Part shown: positions 55,127 to 62,655 of the stretch, in pieces | Layout of the letters: every line of letters begins with the position of its first letter | Numbering within the stretch: position 1 is the first letter of the stretch | Source: Bacteroidetes bacterium OLB10 | GTDB taxonomy: Bacteria > Bacteroidota > Bacteroidia > AKYH767-A > OLB10 | NCBI GenBank assembly: GCA_001567275.1 | Contig: LNBX01000046.1 | Span: 62,001-126,000 of the forward strand | Direction of reading: 5' to 3' | DNA length: 64,000 nucleotides | Program-made: the position numbers and the translations under genes | The notes under the pieces: model-generated | Seen by the model: only the letters and a program-made list of their open reading frames with translations | Database searches by the model: none | Told to the model about the DNA's origin: nothing

Positions 55127-55840
55127 ATGACAACAGAATCAGGCGTAGAAATAAAAATTACACACAAAGGAAAAGGAGCAAGACCTTCACAGGGCGATCG
55201 TGTTATTGTGCACTATACCGGTAAACTTGAAGATGGAACAAAGTTCGACAGCTCTGTTGACCGTGATGAGCCATTCAGATTCAATGTAGGTGTAGGTCAG
55301 GTTATCAGAGGATGGGATGAGGCATTCATGATGCTTGAGCAAGGCGATAAAGCTACTCTTACCATACCGGCAGAAGCAGGTTATGGCAAACGTGCTGTTG
55401 GAATAATTCCTGCTAATTCCACTCTTGTTTTTGATGTTGAATTGTTGGAGGTAATTCCTAAAATAAAAGTAGTTCCATACAATGTGGATGGTCTTGAAAA
55501 ACAAAAACTGCCATCAGGACTTGAGTATATCATGCTGAAAAAAGGAAACGGAAAATCTGCAACGCAAGGCTCGACAGTTTCTGTTCACTACAGCGGATAT
55601 CTTGAAGATGGCACACTTTTCGATTCATCAGTTGAGCGTGGTGAGCCAATTGAATTTATGTTGGGAACAGGAAGAGTCATTCAGGGATGGGAGCAGGGAA
55701 TTCAGTTACTTAATGTAGGCTCACAATGCAGATTAATAATTCCCTATCAGTTGGGTTATGGTAAGCAAGGCTATCCTCCTGTTATTCCTGAAGAGGCAAC
55801 CTTGGTTTTTGATGTTGAACTGATGGATGTTAAAGATTAA
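55127..55840 (+). CDS. Tandem FKBP-type peptidyl-prolyl cis-trans isomerase
   Basis: A 237-residue protein with two FKBP domains in tandem (about 3-108 and 122-236). Each has VxVHYxGxLEDGTxFDSS, a VIxGWxxxxxxLxxG strand and a (G/Q)YGK motif followed by LVFDVEL. No signal peptide is visible (MTTESGVEIKITHKGKG), so it should act in the cytoplasm as a folding helper for prolyl bonds. Two-domain FKBPs of this type are frequent in Bacteroidota. It lies 169 bp after rlmD and 11 bp before the first glycosyltransferase; the short gap to the latter suggests read-through transcription rather than a functional link. Confidence 0.93.
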   Translation: MTTESGVEIKITHKGKGARPSQGDRVIVHYTGKLEDGTKFDSSVDRDEPFRFNVGVGQVIRGWDEAFMMLEQGDKATLTIPAEAGYGKRAVGIIPANSTLVFDVELLEVIPKIKVVPYNVDGLEKQKLPSGLEYIMLKKGNGKSATQGSTVSVHYSGYLEDGTLFDSSVERGEPIEFMLGTGRVIQGWEQGIQLLNVGSQCRLIIPYQLGYGKQGYPPVIPEEATLVFDVELMDVKD

Positions 55841-55851
55841 CAATTTTTCTT

Positions 55852-57129
55852 TTGAAAAGAGTTCTGCTGATTACCTATTATTTCGATCCGGGAAATGCTG
55901 TGGCTACTCCCAGAATTATGAGCTGGGCAAATGATTTTTTTAAACACGAAATAGATTTAACGGTAGTCACACGTCATTTCACAGGCAATGAATCACACTG
56001 GATAGATTTTACGAAGCCAACAGATAAGGAAATTGATGTTGTAAAGACGGAGGCATTTACAGCACACTTTTTGCCATATAAACCAAAGAAACCTTCCTAT
56101 ACTGAAAACAACAGGATGCTGAGTAAGCTGTATCATCTGAAAGAGTTTGCATCCGGACACTTTAACCCGGAAATAGATGCATATCATGCCTTCAGAGATT
56201 ATTGCAGAAAATTACTTTCAGAGAAAAAAACGGACTTGATTTTAATTTCAGCACCACCACACAATCTGGTGCGACTTGCCAGTGAGTTGGGAAAGGAATT
56301 TAACCTGCCCTATGTAGTGGATTTTCGTGATATATGGAATAATTATATCACCGGTTCAGGTCATCAGATGAGTTGGCGTGGTAAACTGATGAACAGCATG
56401 GAGGAGTTTTATATTGCCCGATGGCTCAAAGATGCAAACCTCGTGACAACAGTGAGTAAAGCACTGGTACATCAGATTGAAAGAATTTATAAAGGAGAAA
56501 CCGCTGAAATTACCAATGGATTTGAATGGCGTTTGTTTAAACCGGTTCAGGAAACTTCTCCACCTGCCGATCAGTTTGTTTTTGCAAGTATTGGAACTAT
56601 CTATCCTTATCAGAATATTTCGATTCTTATTGAAGGTTTAAAAAAATTCTATACTCAGCTGGAAGATAAAAATTCTTTCAAACTGAATTTTATTGGAGTA
56701 AAAGCAGTGGATTCTATTGCAGACAGAATCAGCACTGAGCTTAGTGAAATCAAACCGTTCATCACATCCAAACTGCCAAGAAGTGAAGTGTTGAATTATT
56801 ACAAACAAAGTCACATGTTGTTTATACCTGCATGGAAACAGTATCAGGGAATTTATACAACAAAAATTTTTGAATACCTGGGCTCCGGTCGTCTGATAAT
56901 GGTTGCTCCCGGTGATGATGATGTTGTGGATCGGATGGTGCAAAATACACAACGCGGATACATTGCCAATACAGCTGACGAATTTGCTGCTGCACTTACC
57001 GAGGCTTATCAAATATGGAAATCAGGTAATCTGAAACCATTGGCAGTAAATGAGAGAGAGTTGTTTTTCTCACGCGAGAATCAGACGAAAATTCTTGCAG
57101 ATAAAATACATCATATACTGAAGTCATGA
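55852..57129 (+). CDS. GT4-type glycosyltransferase with TTG start
   Basis: A 425-residue GT-B fold protein, probably a retaining glycosyltransferase. It starts at TTG 55852: the residues KRVLLITYYFDPG right after it form the first Rossmann strand and glycine-rich loop of the N-terminal domain, and the first in-frame ATG (about 55918) would delete them. AVATPRIMSWANDF follows. PYVVDFRDIWN near 153-163 is typical of this group. The C-terminal donor-binding region has IGTIYPYQNI near 245 and the ExxYTTKIFEYLGSGRL motif near 330-345. No membrane segment. It overlaps the next gene by 4 bp (ATGA), so they are co-translated. Sugar and acceptor are unknown. Confidence 0.85.
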   Translation: MKRVLLITYYFDPGNAVATPRIMSWANDFFKHEIDLTVVTRHFTGNESHWIDFTKPTDKEIDVVKTEAFTAHFLPYKPKKPSYTENNRMLSKLYHLKEFASGHFNPEIDAYHAFRDYCRKLLSEKKTDLILISAPPHNLVRLASELGKEFNLPYVVDFRDIWNNYITGSGHQMSWRGKLMNSMEEFYIARWLKDANLVTTVSKALVHQIERIYKGETAEITNGFEWRLFKPVQETSPPADQFVFASIGTIYPYQNISILIEGLKKFYTQLEDKNSFKLNFIGVKAVDSIADRISTELSEIKPFITSKLPRSEVLNYYKQSHMLFIPAWKQYQGIYTTKIFEYLGSGRLIMVAPGDDDVVDRMVQNTQRGYIANTADEFAAALTEAYQIWKSGNLKPLAVNERELFFSRENQTKILADKIHHILKS

Positions 57130-58247
57130 AGCCATCGGTATGCCTTATTTTATCTTTTCACGACAGAGCAGTTCAATATGAATGGTTCATTGAGAAAGCA
57201 CTGGAGCAACAAATGAAGCTGCATTTTATTTTTTTGAATCCTGAACAATGGCATATCGAACGTTATGTGCGTCATCGGAAAATTCCATGTCTTTTTATAA
57301 AATATAATTCTAAAAAAGATATTCCAAGAGCAACAGCTTTAATCTATCAGTATCTTTTTAAAAACAAAATTGATATCGTCCATACTCATCTGTTTGATGC
57401 CAATATATCGGGGCTGACAGCTGCGTGGCTTGCACGTGTGAAGAAGAGAATTTACACCCGGCATCATTCCGATTTTCATCATCGTTTTCATCGGGGTGCT
57501 GTCAAGTACGATCGTTATTGCAATCGCCTTGCTACGGATATTGTTGCTATCAGCAAAAATGTAGAAGAGATACTGATAAATACCGAGCAGGTTAAGAAAT
57601 CGAAAGTGCATCTTATCCATCATGGATTTGAATTGGATGCTTTTAAAAATGTAAATACAGAGGAAGTTGAACAACTACGTGTAAAATATAATTTAAAAGA
57701 CAATCATCCAGTGGTAGGAATGATCAGCCGCTATGAAAAAGGAAAAGGAATACAGCATGTGATTCCTGCATTTCAGAAATTGCTGAAAGAGTATCCGAAT
57801 GCTGTTCTTGTTTTAGCCAACAGCCATGGCTCCTATGCCAGGGAAATTAAAGCAATGCTGAAACAACTTCCTGACCATTCGTATAGAGAGATTCGGTTCG
57901 AATATAATTTGTTTGCATTATATAAATTGTTCGATGTGTTTGTGCATGTACCTGAGTATGCCGAGTATGAAGCCTTTGGTCAGGTATATGTTGAAGCATT
58001 GGCAGCCGGAGTACCTTCTGTATTTACATTAAGCGGTATAGCTCTTGAATTTATTGAAGACAGAAAGAATGCACTGGTGTGCAAGTATGGTGATTCATCT
58101 GATATTTATAACGCATTGTCCGAAATTTTATCAGATAGTTCTCTGCGTGAGTTGATTATTTCAGAAGGCAGAAAAAGCATAGCACATAAGTTTAGTATGA
58201 ATCTTTATTTTCGTAAACTGTTAAATTTATATAACTATACTGATTGA
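57126..58247 (+). CDS. GT4-type glycosyltransferase
   Basis: A 373-residue GT-B protein. The N-terminal domain begins MKPSVCLILSFHDRA, with IDIVHTHLFDANISG near 78-92 and the interdomain AISKNVEEIL near 142. The C-terminal donor domain shows VVGMISRYEKGKGIQHVI near 196-213, and the ExxxFGQVYVEALAAGVPS motif near 280-298 with the two acidic residues that bind the nucleotide sugar. It starts within the stop codon of the previous gene and ends 1 bp before the next, so it belongs to a tight operon. It is not fused to anything and has normal length. Linkage and acceptor cannot be inferred. Confidence 0.9.
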   Translation: MKPSVCLILSFHDRAVQYEWFIEKALEQQMKLHFIFLNPEQWHIERYVRHRKIPCLFIKYNSKKDIPRATALIYQYLFKNKIDIVHTHLFDANISGLTAAWLARVKKRIYTRHHSDFHHRFHRGAVKYDRYCNRLATDIVAISKNVEEILINTEQVKKSKVHLIHHGFELDAFKNVNTEEVEQLRVKYNLKDNHPVVGMISRYEKGKGIQHVIPAFQKLLKEYPNAVLVLANSHGSYAREIKAMLKQLPDHSYREIRFEYNLFALYKLFDVFVHVPEYAEYEAFGQVYVEALAAGVPSVFTLSGIALEFIEDRKNALVCKYGDSSDIYNALSEILSDSSLRELIISEGRKSIAHKFSMNLYFRKLLNLYNYTD

Positions 58248-58248
58248 T

Positions 58249-59117
58249 ATGATTGGTAAATCAGAGAATGTATTTCATGTCATACTGTTCTATCAGGGCA
58301 ATCAGTCTTTGCTGAAAAAAAAATGAGCAAATCATCAACCGGCAATATCTCAGTAAATATGTTATCCATATTGTAGTTGATAATCAGTACAGCATTCAGT
58401 TTAAGTCGGAGTTTGGTGAAGAGATTGCTGCAGAGAAATGGATTGTTCATTGTGTAAATGGTAATGCACTTGAAGATATAAGTCTGTTGGCAGATGTGAT
58501 AAAAAGAATACCTGATGGATGGATTTGTTTTCTGAAACCTGATGATGAGTGGATGCCATATCATCTTACCGCCATGAATGATGCTACGGAACAATGCTAT
58601 GGCGAGAAGTTTTTTTTATACTCAGAATGCAGGAGGAAGTTTAAAATGTATCAAACAGCCGATTTTGACCGAAAACCGTATTGACTTCAGCAATGTGGAT
58701 TTTAATGAATATGTAAGTCTGAGTCAGATGATGATTCATCATTCTGTTGCGCAAACAGTATTGCTTCCGGGATTATGGTTTGAATCACATTCGGATCTGA
58801 TGGTGAAGCTTGCTTTTATGAAAACATTTTCACTGCAGCGTATCAACAGGTTTACATGTGTATGTAAACCCCGTAAGAAAACTTACAGCAGAAATTATTT
58901 CGATCAACTGATACTTACAATGAGTTATGCAGTGCGTAATCTGATTGCAGATAATTCATTGCGTATGCAGTTAATGAGTAAAGCTTACAGAAGCAGTGTG
59001 TTGATGTTGATGCGAAGAATGAAGTTGATGTATTCATTCATATTGTTAAGCGAGATGATGTGTTGTATGTCAGGTTTACGCAAAGGCATGAAAGGAGGGA
59101 TGGCAAATGTTGACTGA
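58249..59117 (+). pseudogene. GT-A-like glycosyltransferase gene interrupted by two frame breaks
   Basis: Starting at ATG 58249 (MIGKSENVFHVILFYQGNQS), the frame stops at 58324-58326, right after the run A58315-58323. Removing one A continues into KYVIHIVVDNQYS ... WICFLKPDDEWMPYH, where PDDE is a DxD-like metal motif. That frame is lost at the run T58610-58617; removing one T continues as KFFYTQNAGGSLKCIKQP and on to 59117. The joined product is about 288 residues. It resembles a short, divergent GT2-like protein and lies between two intact glycosyltransferase genes with 1-bp and 11-bp junctions. Both breaks are single extra bases in long A or T runs, so sequencing error is more likely than decay; phase variation is another possibility. 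Confidence 0.65.
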
Positions 59118-60000
59118 TGAGCAACCCTACTTCAGCGTTATCATGCCGGTTTACAATCGTGCTGAACTGGTAAAACAATCTATTGACTCTGTCTTAAGGC
59201 AGACGTTTCAGGATTTTGAGTTAATATGCATCAATGACGGAAGCACAGACAATACACTGGAAGTACTGAGTGAACTGGAGAAAATAGATTCGCGGATTAA
59301 AGTTGTTTCGCATGAAAATAAAGGAAGATGTCAGGCCCGTAATTCCGGCATTGCACATGCTAAAGGAAAATGGATTGCTTTTTTGGATTCAGATGATTTT
59401 TATTTGGACAATCATTTGGAAACGTTGCAAAATCTGATAAGGAGGTTTCCGTCATTCAGCGGCATTGCAACTGAGCTGGTTTTCGAAGACAGAATAAGAG
59501 ATCATAACAAGTGCAGATATTATCGTGATTTTGTGGTGCTGAGTCTGGATGATTTTGCTGATACCAATCCTATTTCGCTCAATCAGTTTTGTTATAACAA
59601 AGCCAGTTGCCCTGATTTGTTGTTTCCTGAAATAAATATTCTCGCAGCAGAAGATTTGCTTTTTTTCAGAATGTTCAGCAACAGATATAAGATTCTGAAA
59701 TCCGGAATCATCACTAATTTTGTAAACACTCACGAAAACCGTTCTGTAAATCTTATTTCACCTGAGTTGTTTGTTTACTGGAATGTTTTTGCTACCAATT
59801 ATTTTATTGATAATTTTCATGTGCCTGAAAAAATTGAGAAAAGCATGAGGCAATATGTTCAGTTGGTTATCAGCAATGTTTATCTGTCAGCAAAAAAAAC
59901 AAAGGAAGGTTCGCGCGAGCTGCTGAAAGTTCTGAAGTACCCTTCTACCTATAGAAAAGTTCTTTTTTATAAAGCACTTATCAAATTATTTATAAACTGA
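59107..60000 (+). CDS. Family 2 glycosyltransferase
   Basis: A 297-residue GT-A protein with PYFSVIMPVYNRAELVKQS at the N-terminus, INDGSTDNT at 42-50, the metal-binding DSDD at 94-97 and an ENRSVN motif near 217 in the acceptor region. No membrane helices. It overlaps the preceding gene by 11 bp and asnB by 1 bp, so the whole group is probably translated from one message. Its motif spacing is like the GT2 at 1588, but the sequences differ outside the motifs. Substrate unknown. Confidence 0.9.
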   Translation: MLTDEQPYFSVIMPVYNRAELVKQSIDSVLRQTFQDFELICINDGSTDNTLEVLSELEKIDSRIKVVSHENKGRCQARNSGIAHAKGKWIAFLDSDDFYLDNHLETLQNLIRRFPSFSGIATELVFEDRIRDHNKCRYYRDFVVLSLDDFADTNPISLNQFCYNKASCPDLLFPEINILAAEDLLFFRMFSNRYKILKSGIITNFVNTHENRSVNLISPELFVYWNVFATNYFIDNFHVPEKIEKSMRQYVQLVISNVYLSAKKTKEGSRELLKVLKYPSTYRKVLFYKALIKLFIN

Positions 60001-61892
60001 TGTGTGGAATAGCCGGTACTTTTTCTGCTAAAGGATTTTTCAGCAAAGCTGATATACAGGCTGCAGGTGAAAAACTGCATCACCGCGGACCCGATGGTTA
60101 TGGTTTTTTTGAAGAGGAAGAAGTGATGTTATTGCATCGCAGATTGTCCATTATAGATTTGGATAACCGTGCTTCACAGCCTATGTCGTCACATGATGGA
60201 CGATATGTGATGGTGTACAATGGCGAAGTGTACAATTATGTTGAACTGAAAGAAAAAATCATTCAGGAGCATAAAGGTACAGCAATGGCTGAGTTTAAAA
60301 CTACCAGCGACTCCGAAGTTGTGCTCCGGTTATTCGAGCTGCACGGAAGAAATTTTGTTTCGGAATTGAACGGAATGTTTGCTATTTGCCTTTACGACAG
60401 GCAAGAACACAAACTCTATTTATTCCGCGACAGGATGGGTATTAAACCCTTGTTCTGGTATAGCGATAGGGAAGGAAATATTGCATTTGCATCAGAGTTA
60501 AAAGCACTCACGGCATTTGAAAGTATTTCCAAAGAAGTAAATCATGAATCCATATTTAATTTTTTGCGTTCAGGTTTTATTCCGTCACCATTTACTATCT
60601 ATAAAAACATTCATAAACTTGAGAGTGGAACCTGCCTGACAGTAAGCAGAAGTGGAATTGAGAAGAATAAATTCTGGGAGCTGACAAAACAGGTTGATGG
60701 AAACAAACTGAATAATGAGAAGGAAGTATTGGTGAAGTTGGATTCGATATTAACAGAAGCGGTGAAGATTCAATTGCGCAGTGATGTTCCTTACGGTATT
60801 TTTTTAAGCGGAGGAGTGGACTCCAGCCTTGTTACAGCTCTTGCCACAAAACATGTGAATGGTAAGTTGAATACTTTTTCAATTGGCTTCAGAGAGCAAA
60901 CACATAACGAAGCACCGCATGCACGCGCAGTGGCTTCACATCTAGGAACAAATCATCATGAGTTTATCGTTTCACGTTCAGATGCTATAGCTTTAATAGA
61001 AACTTTTTTTGATGTTTATGATGAACCTTATGCCGATACATCAGGAATTCCTACCATGCTCGTATCGAAGCTGGCTGCTCAGCATGTTAAGGTAGTTCTG
61101 TCAGGTGAGGGAGGAGATGAGTTGTTCTATGGTTATGGTACACACAACTGGTCGGTGCGGCTCAACAAATTTCCTTTCGACACATTCAGAATACCGATGA
61201 GTATTTTGTTTAAGCAATTATCATCCCGATATAAGCGTGTTGCTGAATTGCTTAAGTATGATTCAGATAAAACATTTTTACCTGAGCATATTTACTCCCA
61301 GGAGCAATACCTGTTTAACTTTGATGAGCTGAAAAACTTAATGTTAAACAAGCATGTATCTGATCTGAATCAATTCACCGAAAAATATTTTACTTCTTTT
61401 TCGTCCACATTTAGTGGATTGCAGAATAAGCCATCTGAGGAATTGCAGTCGTTATATGAAATAATGTATCCGTTACAGGACGATTTGCTCACCAAGGTTG
61501 ACAGAGCTACTATGCAACATTCCATTGAAGCACGTGTGCCGTTGTTGGATAATCATTTGGTGCAACTTGCGCTGCAGATTGATTCGTCACTTAAAATCAA
61601 AAATGGCATCAATAAATATCCGCTTAAAAAACTTCTGGCAAACTATGTTCCGGAAGAAATATTCATGCGGCCCAAACGCGGATTTTCCATTCCGTTGGCC
61701 AAATGGCTGAAGACAGAGTGGAAATATTTAATTGATGACTATCTGAATGAAAAGGTGATTGCAGAAGTTGGTCTGTTTAAACCTGAAGAAGTAAAGAAAA
61801 TGATTCGGCAATTTTATTCAGGTGATGATTACCTCTACAACAGGTTGTGGTGCCTGATTGCTTTGCACCGTTGGCTGATAAAAAATCAATAA
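60000..61892 (+). CDS. asnB: Asparagine synthase (glutamine-hydrolysing)
   Basis: A 630-residue two-domain enzyme. The glutaminase domain starts with the catalytic Cys2 (MCGIAGTFS), then LHHRGPD, LLHRRLSIIDL and YNGEVYNY. The synthase domain has the ATP pyrophosphatase loop SGGVDSS at 270-276, SGEGGDELFYGY near 370 and KVDRATMQHSIEARVPLLD near 500. It forms an amide from glutamine; free aspartate is the standard substrate. Enzymes of this family inside glycosyltransferase clusters often amidate a sugar acid or peptide attached to the glycan instead, which is a plausible but unproven role here. It is the last gene of the glycan operon, and its stop abuts that of the convergent batE gene. Confidence 0.93.
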   Translation: MCGIAGTFSAKGFFSKADIQAAGEKLHHRGPDGYGFFEEEEVMLLHRRLSIIDLDNRASQPMSSHDGRYVMVYNGEVYNYVELKEKIIQEHKGTAMAEFKTTSDSEVVLRLFELHGRNFVSELNGMFAICLYDRQEHKLYLFRDRMGIKPLFWYSDREGNIAFASELKALTAFESISKEVNHESIFNFLRSGFIPSPFTIYKNIHKLESGTCLTVSRSGIEKNKFWELTKQVDGNKLNNEKEVLVKLDSILTEAVKIQLRSDVPYGIFLSGGVDSSLVTALATKHVNGKLNTFSIGFREQTHNEAPHARAVASHLGTNHHEFIVSRSDAIALIETFFDVYDEPYADTSGIPTMLVSKLAAQHVKVVLSGEGGDELFYGYGTHNWSVRLNKFPFDTFRIPMSILFKQLSSRYKRVAELLKYDSDKTFLPEHIYSQEQYLFNFDELKNLMLNKHVSDLNQFTEKYFTSFSSTFSGLQNKPSEELQSLYEIMYPLQDDLLTKVDRATMQHSIEARVPLLDNHLVQLALQIDSSLKIKNGINKYPLKKLLANYVPEEIFMRPKRGFSIPLAKWLKTEWKYLIDDYLNEKVIAEVGLFKPEEVKKMIRQFYSGDDYLYNRLWCLIALHRWLIKNQ

Positions 61893-62651
61893 TCAGATTT
61901 GCTCAATATCTCTGGTTCTGACCCAACCTTCATTTCCATTAGGGATACGGATTTTTTTCCAATCCTGGAGTTCATCTGTTACCGTAATTTTAGTGCCTTC
62001 GTGCAATTGAAATAAATTGGTACCTTTATCATCAGGAGAACTTTTGATATAGGTGCTTTGAGACATTATTATAGCACTGTTTGTATTATCGTTTAACCTG
62101 TTCTGTTGAAGCGTGACATAAAAATAGAATAATGCGATTCCTGCAAACAGAAATGAAAGGAAGAAGAAAGTTTTCTTTACGGAATAAACTTTAAAGTAAA
62201 CATACAACCCGAACGATATAATTGCCAGCCAGAAAATGATAAGAAAAATAACAGCACGTGTAGTGGTTGTTGAATAAGTCAGATAATTATCCCACCATTG
62301 TTCATAAAACACTTTGGGAGCAGGCTCAATTTTATCAATGGTATTTTGATTTGCCAGTGCAAGGTTTAAGGCAACATCGCTGTCATCCGGTTTTAATTTC
62401 TTGGCGCGCTCGTAGTTCAGAATGGCCTGAGTAAAATTGCCGGTTTTGTAATAAGCATTTCCAAGATTGAAATACACTTCAAAAGAAGTTACACCTGATG
62501 CCAGTATGCTGTTATATTTTTCTATTGCCTGATTATAATTTTGTTTAAGATAAAAATCATTACCTTCTTTAAACAGGCTTTCAGCACTTTGTGCATATAA
62601 ACCTTTTGCAAAAAAGCAGAGTGCGAATATCAGATAAATTATTTTTCTCAT
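61893..62651 (-). CDS. batE: BatE-like TPR protein with SH3 domain
   Basis: A 252-residue protein: signal MRKIIYLIFALCFFAKGLYAQ, TPR repeats at about 22-105 (EGNDFYLKQNYNQAIEKYNS, FNLGNAYYKTGNFTQAILNYERA), two membrane helices at about 130-155 and 160-183, and an SH3-like domain at about 195-250 (STYIKSSPDDKGTNLFQLHEG, GWVRTRDIEQI). This is the BatE/TPR member of the Bacteroides aerotolerance (Bat) operon. The start at 62651 gives a clean signal peptide; an in-frame ATG at 62663 overlaps the batD stop. It follows batD by 4 bp. The vWA and MoxR genes of the operon would lie upstream, outside the window. Confidence 0.85.
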   Translation of the reverse strand: MRKIIYLIFALCFFAKGLYAQSAESLFKEGNDFYLKQNYNQAIEKYNSILASGVTSFEVYFNLGNAYYKTGNFTQAILNYERAKKLKPDDSDVALNLALANQNTIDKIEPAPKVFYEQWWDNYLTYSTTTTRAVIFLIIFWLAIISFGLYVYFKVYSVKKTFFFLSFLFAGIALFYFYVTLQQNRLNDNTNSAIIMSQSTYIKSSPDDKGTNLFQLHEGTKITVTDELQDWKKIRIPNGNEGWVRTRDIEQI

Positions 62652-62655
62652 GGAA

